Part shown: positions 17,371 to 25,542 of the stretch, one piece after another
Numbering within the stretch: the first letter of the stretch is position 1
Layout of the letters: each line of letters starts with the position of its first letter
NCBI RefSeq assembly: GCF_018403185.1
Contig: NZ_BOSE01000008.1
Location: 62,001 to 126,000, forward strand
DNA from: Paenibacillus montaniterrae
GTDB lineage: Bacteria; Bacillota; Bacilli; Paenibacillales; Paenibacillaceae
DNA: 64,000 bases
Reading direction: 5' to 3'
The notes under the pieces: generated by a model
The model's input: the letters and a program-made list of their open reading frames with translations, nothing else
Database searches by the model: none
Told to the model about the DNA's origin: nothing
Made by a program: the position numbers and the translations under genes

Positions 17371-19167
17371 TCATCGTGCTTCGCTATAACGCTGCGCCGG
17401 CAGCGTCATCATGACCTTCAGTCCTTGATAGGGCATGCTTTCTATAGTTAGACCGTAGGCTTCGCCGTAGTGCAGCACAATTCTGCGATGAACATTCAAC
17501 AAACCGTTGCCTGATTGTCCACCGAGCTCCTTGGAATGCTGCATCCGCTCGCGCAGCGCATCAAGCTCCTCCTTGGCAAGTCCGATGCCATCATCCTCCA
17601 CCGTAATCGTAAGCGTATTTCCTGCAAGCGCTGCGCTTAGCTGAATATTGCCGCTGCCAATGCCTTTGTCGATCCCATGGTTGATCGCATTTTCCACGAT
17701 TGGCTGAACAATAAGCGGAATGACCAGCAGTCCTAACGCTTCCTCAGGCACCTGCTCCGTGTAATGCATGCGCTCCTCATAGCGGATCTTTTGAATGCTC
17801 ATATAACCGCGAACATGAACAAGCTCATCACGCAGCGTAACGTTCTCCTTGCGATTGCTCAAGCTGTAGCGCAGCAGCCTCCCCAAATTGTTGGACATCG
17901 TTACAATATCGCGATTGTCCGCCACCTCTGCCAGCATACTAATCGAACCGAGCGTGTTATATAAAAAATGAGGGTTGATTTGGCTTTGCAGCGCAGCAAT
18001 TTGCGCATCCTTTTCGCGTATTTCCGTTTCGTACAGCAAATATCCGAGCTCGCTAAGCTTGGACACCATCATGTTGAAGGAATGTCCAAGCCGACCAACC
18101 TCATCGCCGGAATAAACGGGAAATTGCACAAGCAGCTCGCCCTGCTCTACCTTGCGCATTAACCGGCTCAGCTTGCGCAGCGGCAAGGTAATGCGATAGG
18201 CGACGATAACGGATACGGCGATTGCCAAGCCGATGCAGACGAGCATCGCCAAGGCGATCGAATTGCGCACTACGAGAGAGTCCTTCATCAGCTCTCTGAC
18301 CGGCACCGCGCTTATCGTCGTCCAGCCTGTAATCTCCGAGGTAACGTATGCCACCAGCTGCTTGTCACGCTGGTTGCCGCTGCTGTGCAATACGCCTTGG
18401 CCGCTTAATGCGCCAAGCTCCAGCACCGGCTGTGCGTCATCGCGTCTTATGACGACCTGACCTTGAGCGTCGGCAATGTACATGACCTCCTGGGCGCTCG
18501 TCTCTGCTTGCTGCAGCAGCTTGCGCACGCTGACAGGATCAATATCAATGACAATATAGCCCAATGTTCGCCCTGTATCGAAGCTGCGCAGCTCGCGAGC
18601 AATCGAAAATACCTGATAGCTCATGCCGCTCGTTGAGGAAACCTCATGCGTCGTTATAAACGTCGGCTGTCCAAAACGACTGCGAGCCTGCTTGAGCCAA
18701 TCGGCGCTTTCATCGAGCTTGTAGGTCGTAATATATTGGCTCTCGGGCAGCACAACATACGAGGCTCCCTTCTCTCCATAAAGCGATACGCCCATAATAT
18801 CGAGACGACCATTAATAAAAATCGACGAGACAAACCGGTTCAGGCTCTCGATTTCCTCAAGCGACAGCGGCTGGCCCGGCTCCCGCTCGGACGATATAAA
18901 ATCCATAATCTCCTTGTAGGAGTACGGCGTCAGCGTTAATCGATCAAGCTCATTCATATACGTATCTATGTTGAGCGACACTTGCTTAAGCGTTTGCAAT
19001 TGATAGCTGCCGACATTTTTCTCCATCGCCTTCTGAAAGCTTGCAAACGTATATACCCCCATCGCCGCCAGTGGAACAAGAATGAGCAAGCAATTAATCC
19101 AAATTAGCTTGCGCGCCAGCTCCTGATTTTTGAATGCACGCACAGCTTTACGCAGCAGCTTGATCAT
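17371..19167 (-). CDS. YesM/AraS-like sensor histidine kinase
   Basis: A 598-residue membrane kinase: N-terminal span, a large extracellular sensing domain (about residues 45-290), a second span (SIALAMLVCIGLAIAVSVIV), HAMP (LRKLSRLMRKVEQGE), the H box QSQINPHFLYNTLGSI with the phospho-histidine, and the ATPase with PIVENAINHGIDKG and VEDDGIGLAKEE. I start it at 19167, where GGAGG lies about nine bases upstream; the preceding binding-protein gene ends four bases earlier. That tight link suggests the lipoprotein presents its ligand to this kinase. Confidence 0.9.
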   Translation of the reverse strand: MIKLLRKAVRAFKNQELARKLIWINCLLILVPLAAMGVYTFASFQKAMEKNVGSYQLQTLKQVSLNIDTYMNELDRLTLTPYSYKEIMDFISSEREPGQPLSLEEIESLNRFVSSIFINGRLDIMGVSLYGEKGASYVVLPESQYITTYKLDESADWLKQARSRFGQPTFITTHEVSSTSGMSYQVFSIARELRSFDTGRTLGYIVIDIDPVSVRKLLQQAETSAQEVMYIADAQGQVVIRRDDAQPVLELGALSGQGVLHSSGNQRDKQLVAYVTSEITGWTTISAVPVRELMKDSLVVRNSIALAMLVCIGLAIAVSVIVAYRITLPLRKLSRLMRKVEQGELLVQFPVYSGDEVGRLGHSFNMMVSKLSELGYLLYETEIREKDAQIAALQSQINPHFLYNTLGSISMLAEVADNRDIVTMSNNLGRLLRYSLSNRKENVTLRDELVHVRGYMSIQKIRYEERMHYTEQVPEEALGLLVIPLIVQPIVENAINHGIDKGIGSGNIQLSAALAGNTLTITVEDDGIGLAKEELDALRERMQHSKELGGQSGNGLLNVHRRIVLHYGEAYGLTIESMPYQGLKVMMTLPAQRYSEAR

Positions 19168-19171
19168 AGGC

Positions 19172-20473
19172 TTATTCCTCCAGCGCCGCATCGACCTTCA
19201 GCTGTGCATGTCTCAGCGCCTCTTCCGGTGTCTGCTTATCGTAAATCATCCGTTCAAATTCAGCGATCAATATTTCAATCATCGACCATTGCTTGGGATG
19301 GCGCGGCCAATATACGACATAGTCAGCAGCGGCTGCATAATCGTTGCGGTACTCCAAACGATTGAACGCCTCGCTTTCGACAACCTTGGTCATGCTTGGC
19401 ACATGTCCGGCCTGCGCCCATAGCTCGCCGTGCTCCACCATCCACTTGGAAAAGAGCATCGCCGCGCGTCTTTTCTCATCGGTCATATTGTGCTTTTTCG
19501 GAATCGCCAACGAATGGGAGTCGCCCCACTGGGCCGGGCGATCATACAGCACCGGCACCGTTATTACCCCAAGCTCAAGCTCGGGCGATTTTTCAAATGC
19601 GCCAGTTCCCCACATGCCGAGAAATAAAACTGCCGCCTTGCCGTCATAAAACAGCTTGAACGAATCGTTAATATTCGCTCCGATCAGACCGTCCTTATAC
19701 AGCTCGTCAATAAAGGCAAGCGCCCGCAGCGCCTGAGGATTGTTGAATGCCGCTTGGCCTTGCTCATTGTAGAAGATGCCGCCGCCTTCCAGCTGATTGT
19801 ACAGACTCCACCAGAGCCAGACGGAATCGATTCTCGTGCTTGGCATCGCCATCGGTGCAACATCAGCTGGAATTGCTTGGCGAATTTGCTCTAAAAATTG
19901 GCGGAAGCCCTGCTCGCCTGGTTCAATTAGCGGCTTTCCTGTCGCTTCATCAAGCACGCCTGCCTGACGCAAATGCTTTTTGTTGTAATACATAACAAGC
20001 GCATGCGTATCAAGCGGCACGGCATAGGATTGCCCGTTGTATTCGGTTGACTCGCGAATGTTCGAGTTCAGCTGGCTCAGATCGAGCCCGACCTGCTCGG
20101 CAGCGGCAGTGACATCCTCAATATAGCCGTTTTGCACAAACTGCGGCATGCTGGTCGTATGAATGATTGCAATATCAGGCGCGTTGCCCGACAATATGGC
20201 TGTGCGCAGACGAGTATAGTAATCATCAAGCCGCGAATTCGTTTGCACGACGACAATCTCGCTTTGCTCCTTATTGAAGCGCTCCACCATTTCGGTCATA
20301 AACTGATTGTCGCCGCCGCTAAACGGCGTCCAGTAATCCAATCGCACCACTTCCTTGCGCGGTTCGGGCTCAGGCTGCTCCTCATTCGCCTTCGTGCAGC
20401 CGGTCAATGCAGCAGACAGCAGCAGTGCCGCCACTGCTGCCACAATCCATCTCCTCACCATGTCTCGTGCCAT
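19172..20473 (-). CDS. AraP-like sugar-binding lipoprotein linked to the sensor kinase
   Basis: A 433-residue family 1 solute-binding protein with a signal peptide (VRRWIVAAVAALLLSAALTG) and lipobox LTGC. I prefer the ATG at 20473, with GAGGGGG upstream. It is a paralogue of the importer's binding protein at 24127-25425: both share YWTPFSGGD/FWSPFSGAD at the N-terminus and a VPLDTHALVMYYNKK-like stretch. Because the kinase gene starts four bases behind its stop, it is better explained as a sensing partner than a transport component. This order matches AraPST of Geobacillus arabinan systems. Confidence 0.83.
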   Translation of the reverse strand: MARDMVRRWIVAAVAALLLSAALTGCTKANEEQPEPEPRKEVVRLDYWTPFSGGDNQFMTEMVERFNKEQSEIVVVQTNSRLDDYYTRLRTAILSGNAPDIAIIHTTSMPQFVQNGYIEDVTAAAEQVGLDLSQLNSNIRESTEYNGQSYAVPLDTHALVMYYNKKHLRQAGVLDEATGKPLIEPGEQGFRQFLEQIRQAIPADVAPMAMPSTRIDSVWLWWSLYNQLEGGGIFYNEQGQAAFNNPQALRALAFIDELYKDGLIGANINDSFKLFYDGKAAVLFLGMWGTGAFEKSPELELGVITVPVLYDRPAQWGDSHSLAIPKKHNMTDEKRRAAMLFSKWMVEHGELWAQAGHVPSMTKVVESEAFNRLEYRNDYAAAADYVVYWPRHPKQWSMIEILIAEFERMIYDKQTPEEALRHAQLKVDAALEE

Positions 20474-20541
20474 TCTGAATGTCCCCCTCGTCAGGATGCT
20501 CCTGCCCCTTCGATCTATCAATATCGTTTCTATTACGCCTT

Positions 20542-22278
20542 CTATCTTAATATATCGATATAGTCAATCGCGAGAGATTCATTGATTTTGTCGAGTACGA
20601 TTTCATTAACACCTTTGCTGAGCTTCAGTTCAACGACAACAGCTGTAAATTGCTGACGCTCGCCAGGCGGAAAAGCTGCATCGGCCGCATGCTTGCCATT
20701 GAGCTTGATCGCAAGCTGCTGCTCGGTCTCCGCACGGTTTGAAGCGGCGATCCGCAGCTTATACTTGCCGCTCTCCGGCACGCTAATGTTAGTGAGCTTT
20801 ACCACGCCGCTCCCGTCGCTTGCGCCTGACGCAATTCCCCAGCCAGAGGCAAACGGATTGCTTTCCGTCCAGGCTCCCTTTTCGGCTTGCCCGTTCTCCG
20901 CTTCATAACGCGTCAGCTCCAACGCTTCAAGCGTCGTGCCTTCTGTTGGGCGAACCGCTATCGTATTCATTCCTGCAGCAAGCGGCAGGCTGGCCCAGAC
21001 ATAGCCTGTTGCATCAGCCTTGACTTCTGGCAGCTCAAGCTGCCCCCATTGCTCGCCGTTTACCTCCAGTGTAAGATGTGCTCCATTGCCGCCGCCACTG
21101 TAATGCAGCAGTAGCGGCATTTCGCCTTCTACACTTGCAGGAATGAGATCAAATAACAGCCTGTCGCCCTCCTGCCTGGCATGCTCGGCACGAAATACGC
21201 CTTCACCGGATGGAACTGTAATTGCGGTATTTAGCGACAAAGGCTTGCCGAATACGGGCATGCCCTGTTCATCCCAGCTTACCAGCTGCGCTCGAGCCTT
21301 GCGATTGCTCCAGCCATCGTGAATGCCGCTTGTGGCATGATACACTATCCAGGTCTCGCTGCCGTCAGGCGAGCTTGTAAAGGAATTATGTCCGGGCCCG
21401 TACACCTCGGCCTCCTCATCCATCGTCATTAACGGCTGCTCCAGCTTGGTCCAATGCTCTGGCTTAAGCGGATCACCGCCTGCCTGCAATTCGAGCAGGC
21501 CAATGCTGTAAAACGGTGTCCAGCTTCCCGCTCCTGAGTAAGCGATAAACAAGCGGCCATCCCGCTTCAATATAGCCTGCCCCTCCTGAATATAAGGAGG
21601 CCCGCCTGCCTGCTCCCAATCAAGCGTTGGCTCGCTAAGCAGTACGCGCGGCCCGCTGATCGTCAATGGATCGCTCATCGGCGCGATGTAGGTGTTTTGG
21701 CTAATGTTGACATCGCCTTCCCAGCCAGACCATACGAAGTAAAGCTCGTTCTCATGCTCCATCACAAGCCCGTCAATAGCCCACTTGTCGCTGCCATCAT
21801 CTATTTTCCCGCGAAATTCGTATTCGCCAAGCGGATCATCGCCGACAGCCTCAAGCGCATACATGCGATGGTTTTCATTAAGCCCATCATCGGCTGCAAA
21901 GTAGATGTACCATTTGCCTTGAATATATTGCAGCTCGGGCGCCCATAAATTAGCCGAATACATCGTGCCAAATGGCGGATACCATACCACCTTGTGCTCG
22001 GCCTGGCGGAAATCGAGCGTGCGCGACTTCATCACCATAATATCCGCGCCGTTATGGGTAAAGGTCATATAGTAGTAGCCGTCCTGATAGACAACGCTTG
22101 GATCGGGCGTATCCATATCAACCAGAGTATTTTTAAATGTGCCGCCATGACCCGCATAGACCGTCATATCGCCATCTCCCCCATCCTGCTTATTGCCGAA
22201 GCCGAGCCATACAAGCAGGGCTATAACGGCAAAGGCAGCTCCCAGAGCCGCCAGTAATGTTGCTGTTTTTTTATTCAT
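20542..22278 (-). CDS. Membrane-anchored GH43 arabinofuranosidase/arabinanase-like enzyme
   Basis: A 578-residue protein with an N-terminal uncleaved-looking membrane helix (residues 7-26) and an extracellular GH43 five-bladed propeller. Catalytic residues are D59 (TPDPS), D169 (KWAIDGLV) and E232 (IQEGQAIL). Conserved blocks are LWAPELQYIQGKWYIYFAAD and YFVWSGWEGDV. The last 140 residues look like a carbohydrate-binding module (YEAENGQAEKGAW). It lies between the permease gene and the binding protein-kinase pair, probably in one operon. Close in sequence to the secreted GH43 at 27798. An exo-alpha-arabinofuranosidase role is likely, not proven. Confidence 0.87.
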   Translation of the reverse strand: MNKKTATLLAALGAAFAVIALLVWLGFGNKQDGGDGDMTVYAGHGGTFKNTLVDMDTPDPSVVYQDGYYYMTFTHNGADIMVMKSRTLDFRQAEHKVVWYPPFGTMYSANLWAPELQYIQGKWYIYFAADDGLNENHRMYALEAVGDDPLGEYEFRGKIDDGSDKWAIDGLVMEHENELYFVWSGWEGDVNISQNTYIAPMSDPLTISGPRVLLSEPTLDWEQAGGPPYIQEGQAILKRDGRLFIAYSGAGSWTPFYSIGLLELQAGGDPLKPEHWTKLEQPLMTMDEEAEVYGPGHNSFTSSPDGSETWIVYHATSGIHDGWSNRKARAQLVSWDEQGMPVFGKPLSLNTAITVPSGEGVFRAEHARQEGDRLLFDLIPASVEGEMPLLLHYSGGGNGAHLTLEVNGEQWGQLELPEVKADATGYVWASLPLAAGMNTIAVRPTEGTTLEALELTRYEAENGQAEKGAWTESNPFASGWGIASGASDGSGVVKLTNISVPESGKYKLRIAASNRAETEQQLAIKLNGKHAADAAFPPGERQQFTAVVVELKLSKGVNEIVLDKINESLAIDYIDILR

Positions 22279-22311
22279 GCAATTAATCTCCTCTCTCAGC
22301 TGCGACTCCTG

Positions 22312-23145
22312 CTATTTAACCGCTGACTGAGTGATTGCCTTTACAAAGGAACGCTGACCAGCGATAAAAATAATGAGCACCGGCAAGGTCGCAATTGTAG
22401 TCATCGCCATTAGCTTGCCGTAAGCCTGCGTGTAGCTGCCCTGCGACATTAATGCAATCCCCGCGGTAATCGTGCGCATTTCTGGCGAGGTTGTCGCATA
22501 CAGCGGCCATACAAAATCGTTGTAAATGCCCATAAATGTGAAAATGCCGAGCGTAACCATTATCGAAACAGAAGCCGGCAGCAAAATCCGCGTATAAATT
22601 TGCCACTTGTTGGCGCCATCGATTCGCGCCGCCTCTTCAATTTCCTTCGGAAACGAAATAAAAAACTGATAGAGCAGAAACACCCCGAAGGCGCCTGCCG
22701 TATAGGGCAGCACAAGTGCGGCATACGTATTGATCAGGCCAAGTCCGTTAAATTCCATATACATAGGCAAGAAAGTTAGCACGCCAGGAATCATTAAGGA
22801 CGCGATAAACATCGAAAACAGTGTTTTGCGGAACGGCATGTCGCTCAAGCGGGCAAGCGCATAGGCGGCCATCGAGCCGATCAACAATACAATCGCCGTT
22901 CCAATTATACCGACCGACAAGGAGTTCGTAATCCAGCGCATAATCGGCACATTCATCAGCTCGCCGTTCAAGCCTTGAATATAGTTTTCTAGCGTCGGTT
23001 TTTTCGGAATAAAATTCATTTGTCCGGCAAGCGCCTCAAAATCATTTTTCAAGGAGGTCGACAGCATCCAGATTAGCGGCAGCAAAAACAAGGCTGCCAG
23101 CAGTACGGCCAGCACAATTAGCATCGCTTGGCGAAATTTGCTCAT
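22312..23145 (-). CDS. Sugar ABC transporter permease (MalG-type)
   Basis: A 277-residue permease with six predicted spans and the EAA loop EIEEAARIDGANKWQIYTRI that contacts the ATPase. The ATG at 23145 has GGAGGGG upstream, one base after the partner permease gene stops. With the next permease and the binding protein at 24127 it forms an importer for oligosaccharides, probably arabino-oligosaccharides given the GH43 neighbours. No ATPase gene is nearby; a shared MsmX/MsmK-type ATPase encoded elsewhere is the usual arrangement. Confidence 0.9.
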   Translation of the reverse strand: MSKFRQAMLIVLAVLLAALFLLPLIWMLSTSLKNDFEALAGQMNFIPKKPTLENYIQGLNGELMNVPIMRWITNSLSVGIIGTAIVLLIGSMAAYALARLSDMPFRKTLFSMFIASLMIPGVLTFLPMYMEFNGLGLINTYAALVLPYTAGAFGVFLLYQFFISFPKEIEEAARIDGANKWQIYTRILLPASVSIMVTLGIFTFMGIYNDFVWPLYATTSPEMRTITAGIALMSQGSYTQAYGKLMAMTTIATLPVLIIFIAGQRSFVKAITQSAVK

Positions 23146-23146
23146 C

Positions 23147-24043
23147 TTAGTTCCCCTCCTTGCGACCATAGGTTAGTCGATATTGCACAATCGAAATAAT
23201 CATAATAATGAACGCCATAATAATCGCCATCGCCGAAGCGGAGCCAACATCCTTGCGAATAAACGCATGATCGAGCACATTCATCAGCAGCACGCGCGTC
23301 GTATCGCCAGGACCGCCGCGCGTCAGCAAAAACGGCTGCGCATAAATGTTGAACGAGGCAATCGTCGACGTAATCATAACAAACAGCATGACAGGTCGGA
23401 TCGAAGGCAATGTAATATGCTTGAACTTGCTCCACACATTGGCGCCATCAATCGAGGCTGCCTCATAGTAATCTTCCGGCACCTCATTCAAGGCATTAAT
23501 AAAAATAATCATATTAAAGCCAATCGTCCACCAAAGTGTCGTAGCGATTAGCGAAATCCATACCCATGGCGTATCTGTAAGCCAAGGAATCGACTGAATG
23601 CCCAGCTTTTGCAGCATGCTGTTCAGCAAGCCTGCATTCGTATCAAACATCATTAGCCAGATAACTGCCATAACGGATGCCGAAATCGCATACGGCATAA
23701 AATAAAAGGTGCGGAACAGGCCTCTAATTTTTCGCGGCAATGCATTTACGAGCAAGGCGATGCCGAGTCCTACAAGAATGAGCAGCGGCACTGAGAACAG
23801 CACAAATTGAATCGTCACCCACAATCCGCGAAAAAACAGCGAATTTTCGTAGCTGCCAGACGTAAAGATCGCAATATAATGGCTTAGTCCAACGAACGGA
23901 TGCTCCTGCGACAGCAATTCAAAATCATGCAAGCTGATATAAATGCCGTAGCCAATCGGAAACAGCATAAACGCCGCAAAGCACAGCGTATACGGCAATG
24001 CAAACAGAGAGGAGCTTAAACGGGACTTCCAGGTTGTTTTCAC
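23147..24043 (-). CDS. Sugar ABC transporter permease (MalF-type)
   Basis: A 298-residue permease with six spans and the EAA loop DYYEAASIDGANVWSKFKHI. The start is GTG at 24043, preceded by AGGAGGT with seven bases of spacing, so it is a well-supported non-ATG start. It is the first permease after the binding-protein gene, separated by 83 bases that hold a strong stem-loop (24075-24109). Confidence 0.9.
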   Translation of the reverse strand: MKTTWKSRLSSSLFALPYTLCFAAFMLFPIGYGIYISLHDFELLSQEHPFVGLSHYIAIFTSGSYENSLFFRGLWVTIQFVLFSVPLLILVGLGIALLVNALPRKIRGLFRTFYFMPYAISASVMAVIWLMMFDTNAGLLNSMLQKLGIQSIPWLTDTPWVWISLIATTLWWTIGFNMIIFINALNEVPEDYYEAASIDGANVWSKFKHITLPSIRPVMLFVMITSTIASFNIYAQPFLLTRGGPGDTTRVLLMNVLDHAFIRKDVGSASAMAIIMAFIIMIISIVQYRLTYGRKEGN

Positions 24044-24074
24044 ACTTATGACCTCCTACAGCTTCATTAGGCTG

Positions 24075-24109
24075 AAAAAGGGAAGGGCGGAGCGGCTCCG
24101 TCCTATCCC
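24075..24109 (-). terminator. Stem-loop with T run between binding-protein and permease genes
   Basis: On the minus strand a GC-rich stem (24109-24080, core CGGAG/CTCCG extended through CC and CCC pairs with small bulges) is followed by TTTTT (24079-24075). It sits inside the operon, just after the binding-protein gene. Such elements commonly act as partial terminators or 3'-end stabilizers that keep binding-protein mRNA in excess over permease mRNA. Confidence 0.65.
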
Positions 24110-24126
24110 TCATCACAATCTAATCT

Positions 24127-25425
24127 TTATTCAATCGCTTGCTTCGACTTGGCAGCCGCATCATCCATTGCTTGCTGGGCTGGTTTTTTACCCAGCAGTG
24201 CGTTGTTCAGCTCACCCCAGATCGGCTCGGAAATGGTCGGCCAGTTCAACACATTTGGCGCGAACTGCACGTAAGAGAAGCTTTCAGCAATTGTGCTTTG
24301 CGGCAGTGCTTTAAATTCCTCGCTTTCCAGCATTGGCTTGGCTGCCAGTGCCTGACCGGATTCAGCCCAATCCAATGAATTGGAGGATACATATTTCAGG
24401 AAGTCGCCAATGCCCGCCAATACGTTCTCGTCTGTTACGCCTTGCGGAATCGCAAAGTTATGTGAGCCGCCATAAACAGCCTGCTTCGCCTTGCCGATTT
24501 GCGGCACCGGCGCAACGCCATAGTTCAGACCTGCTTCATCGTATTGCGATTTCATCCAAGGACCGTTGAATTGAATCGCATTTTTGCCTTGCAGGAATAA
24601 GGTGTTTTCTCCATCCTGCTGAACATTGGCAGGAGAGATGCCTTTGTCGATTAGTCCGCGCATCCATTCAACCATTTCCACTGCTTCAGGCGAGTTGTAG
24701 GCTACGTCGCTGCCATTCCACAGCTCTCCGCCATTTTGCCAAACGAGAGTCGGGAATATAAACTGCTGCGGCCAAAGTGTCGGTACAACATAGCCGTACA
24801 CGCCGGCAGCTTGATCCGTTAACTGCTGAGCAGCAGCCTCGAATTCCTCGCGGTTGGTTGGTGGCGCCGTAATGCCTGCTTTGTCAAACAAATCCTTGTT
24901 GTAATACATCACCAGCGGATGAATATCAAGCGGAATGCCGTACCATTTGCCGTCAATCGTCGCATAATCAATCGCCGCTTCCACATAATCGCTTTTGCTC
25001 AAGCCTGCATTCGCGGCAATATCGTCAATTGCCTGCAGCTGGCCTTTATTTTGATAGGTCGGAATTTGATCAAGATGCATAATGACCAAATCAGGGCGAT
25101 CCTTGGCGGCGCTAAGCGCTACGTCAAGCTGCTTGTAATATTCGCCGCTTGGCTGAATAACAAATTTGACACTGTATTGATCCTGTGATGCATTGTATCT
25201 GTCTACGATTTGCTTCATAAATGGGCCGTCTGCGCCAGAAAACGGAGACCAGAACAAAAACTCGGTTTTTCCTGCTTTGCTGCCGCCTTCAGAGCCTTGA
25301 CCGCCAGAATTGCCGTCGTTGCCTCCGTTACCGCTATTGCCGCCGCTGTTGCCGCCGCTACAGCCAGCCGCTACCAGCATGATCGCGAGCATTAGCGTAA
25401 GCATAGTTGACCATCTTTTCTTCAT
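24127..25425 (-). CDS. Sugar ABC transporter substrate-binding lipoprotein
   Basis: A 432-residue family 1 binding protein starting at the ATG at 25425 (GAGGGGGA upstream). The signal peptide ends in the lipobox AAGC and is followed by a Gly/Asn/Ser-rich linker of about 35 residues that spaces the domain from the membrane. The body carries TEFLFWSPFSGADGPFMKQI and IPLDIHPLVMYYNKD. It captures oligosaccharides for the two permeases encoded downstream. The paralogue at 19172 probably serves sensing instead. Confidence 0.9.
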   Translation of the reverse strand: MKKRWSTMLTLMLAIMLVAAGCSGGNSGGNSGNGGNDGNSGGQGSEGGSKAGKTEFLFWSPFSGADGPFMKQIVDRYNASQDQYSVKFVIQPSGEYYKQLDVALSAAKDRPDLVIMHLDQIPTYQNKGQLQAIDDIAANAGLSKSDYVEAAIDYATIDGKWYGIPLDIHPLVMYYNKDLFDKAGITAPPTNREEFEAAAQQLTDQAAGVYGYVVPTLWPQQFIFPTLVWQNGGELWNGSDVAYNSPEAVEMVEWMRGLIDKGISPANVQQDGENTLFLQGKNAIQFNGPWMKSQYDEAGLNYGVAPVPQIGKAKQAVYGGSHNFAIPQGVTDENVLAGIGDFLKYVSSNSLDWAESGQALAAKPMLESEEFKALPQSTIAESFSYVQFAPNVLNWPTISEPIWGELNNALLGKKPAQQAMDDAAAKSKQAIE

Positions 25426-25542
25426 CGTGATTTCCCCCTCATGGACGTTCGATTGGAAGCCGTATGTTCTTCCTTGCTTCACATCTTAAGCCCAACCGCC
25501 ATGCAAAGATATGTCATCTCTTTCGATAAAGTGGACATTTTT

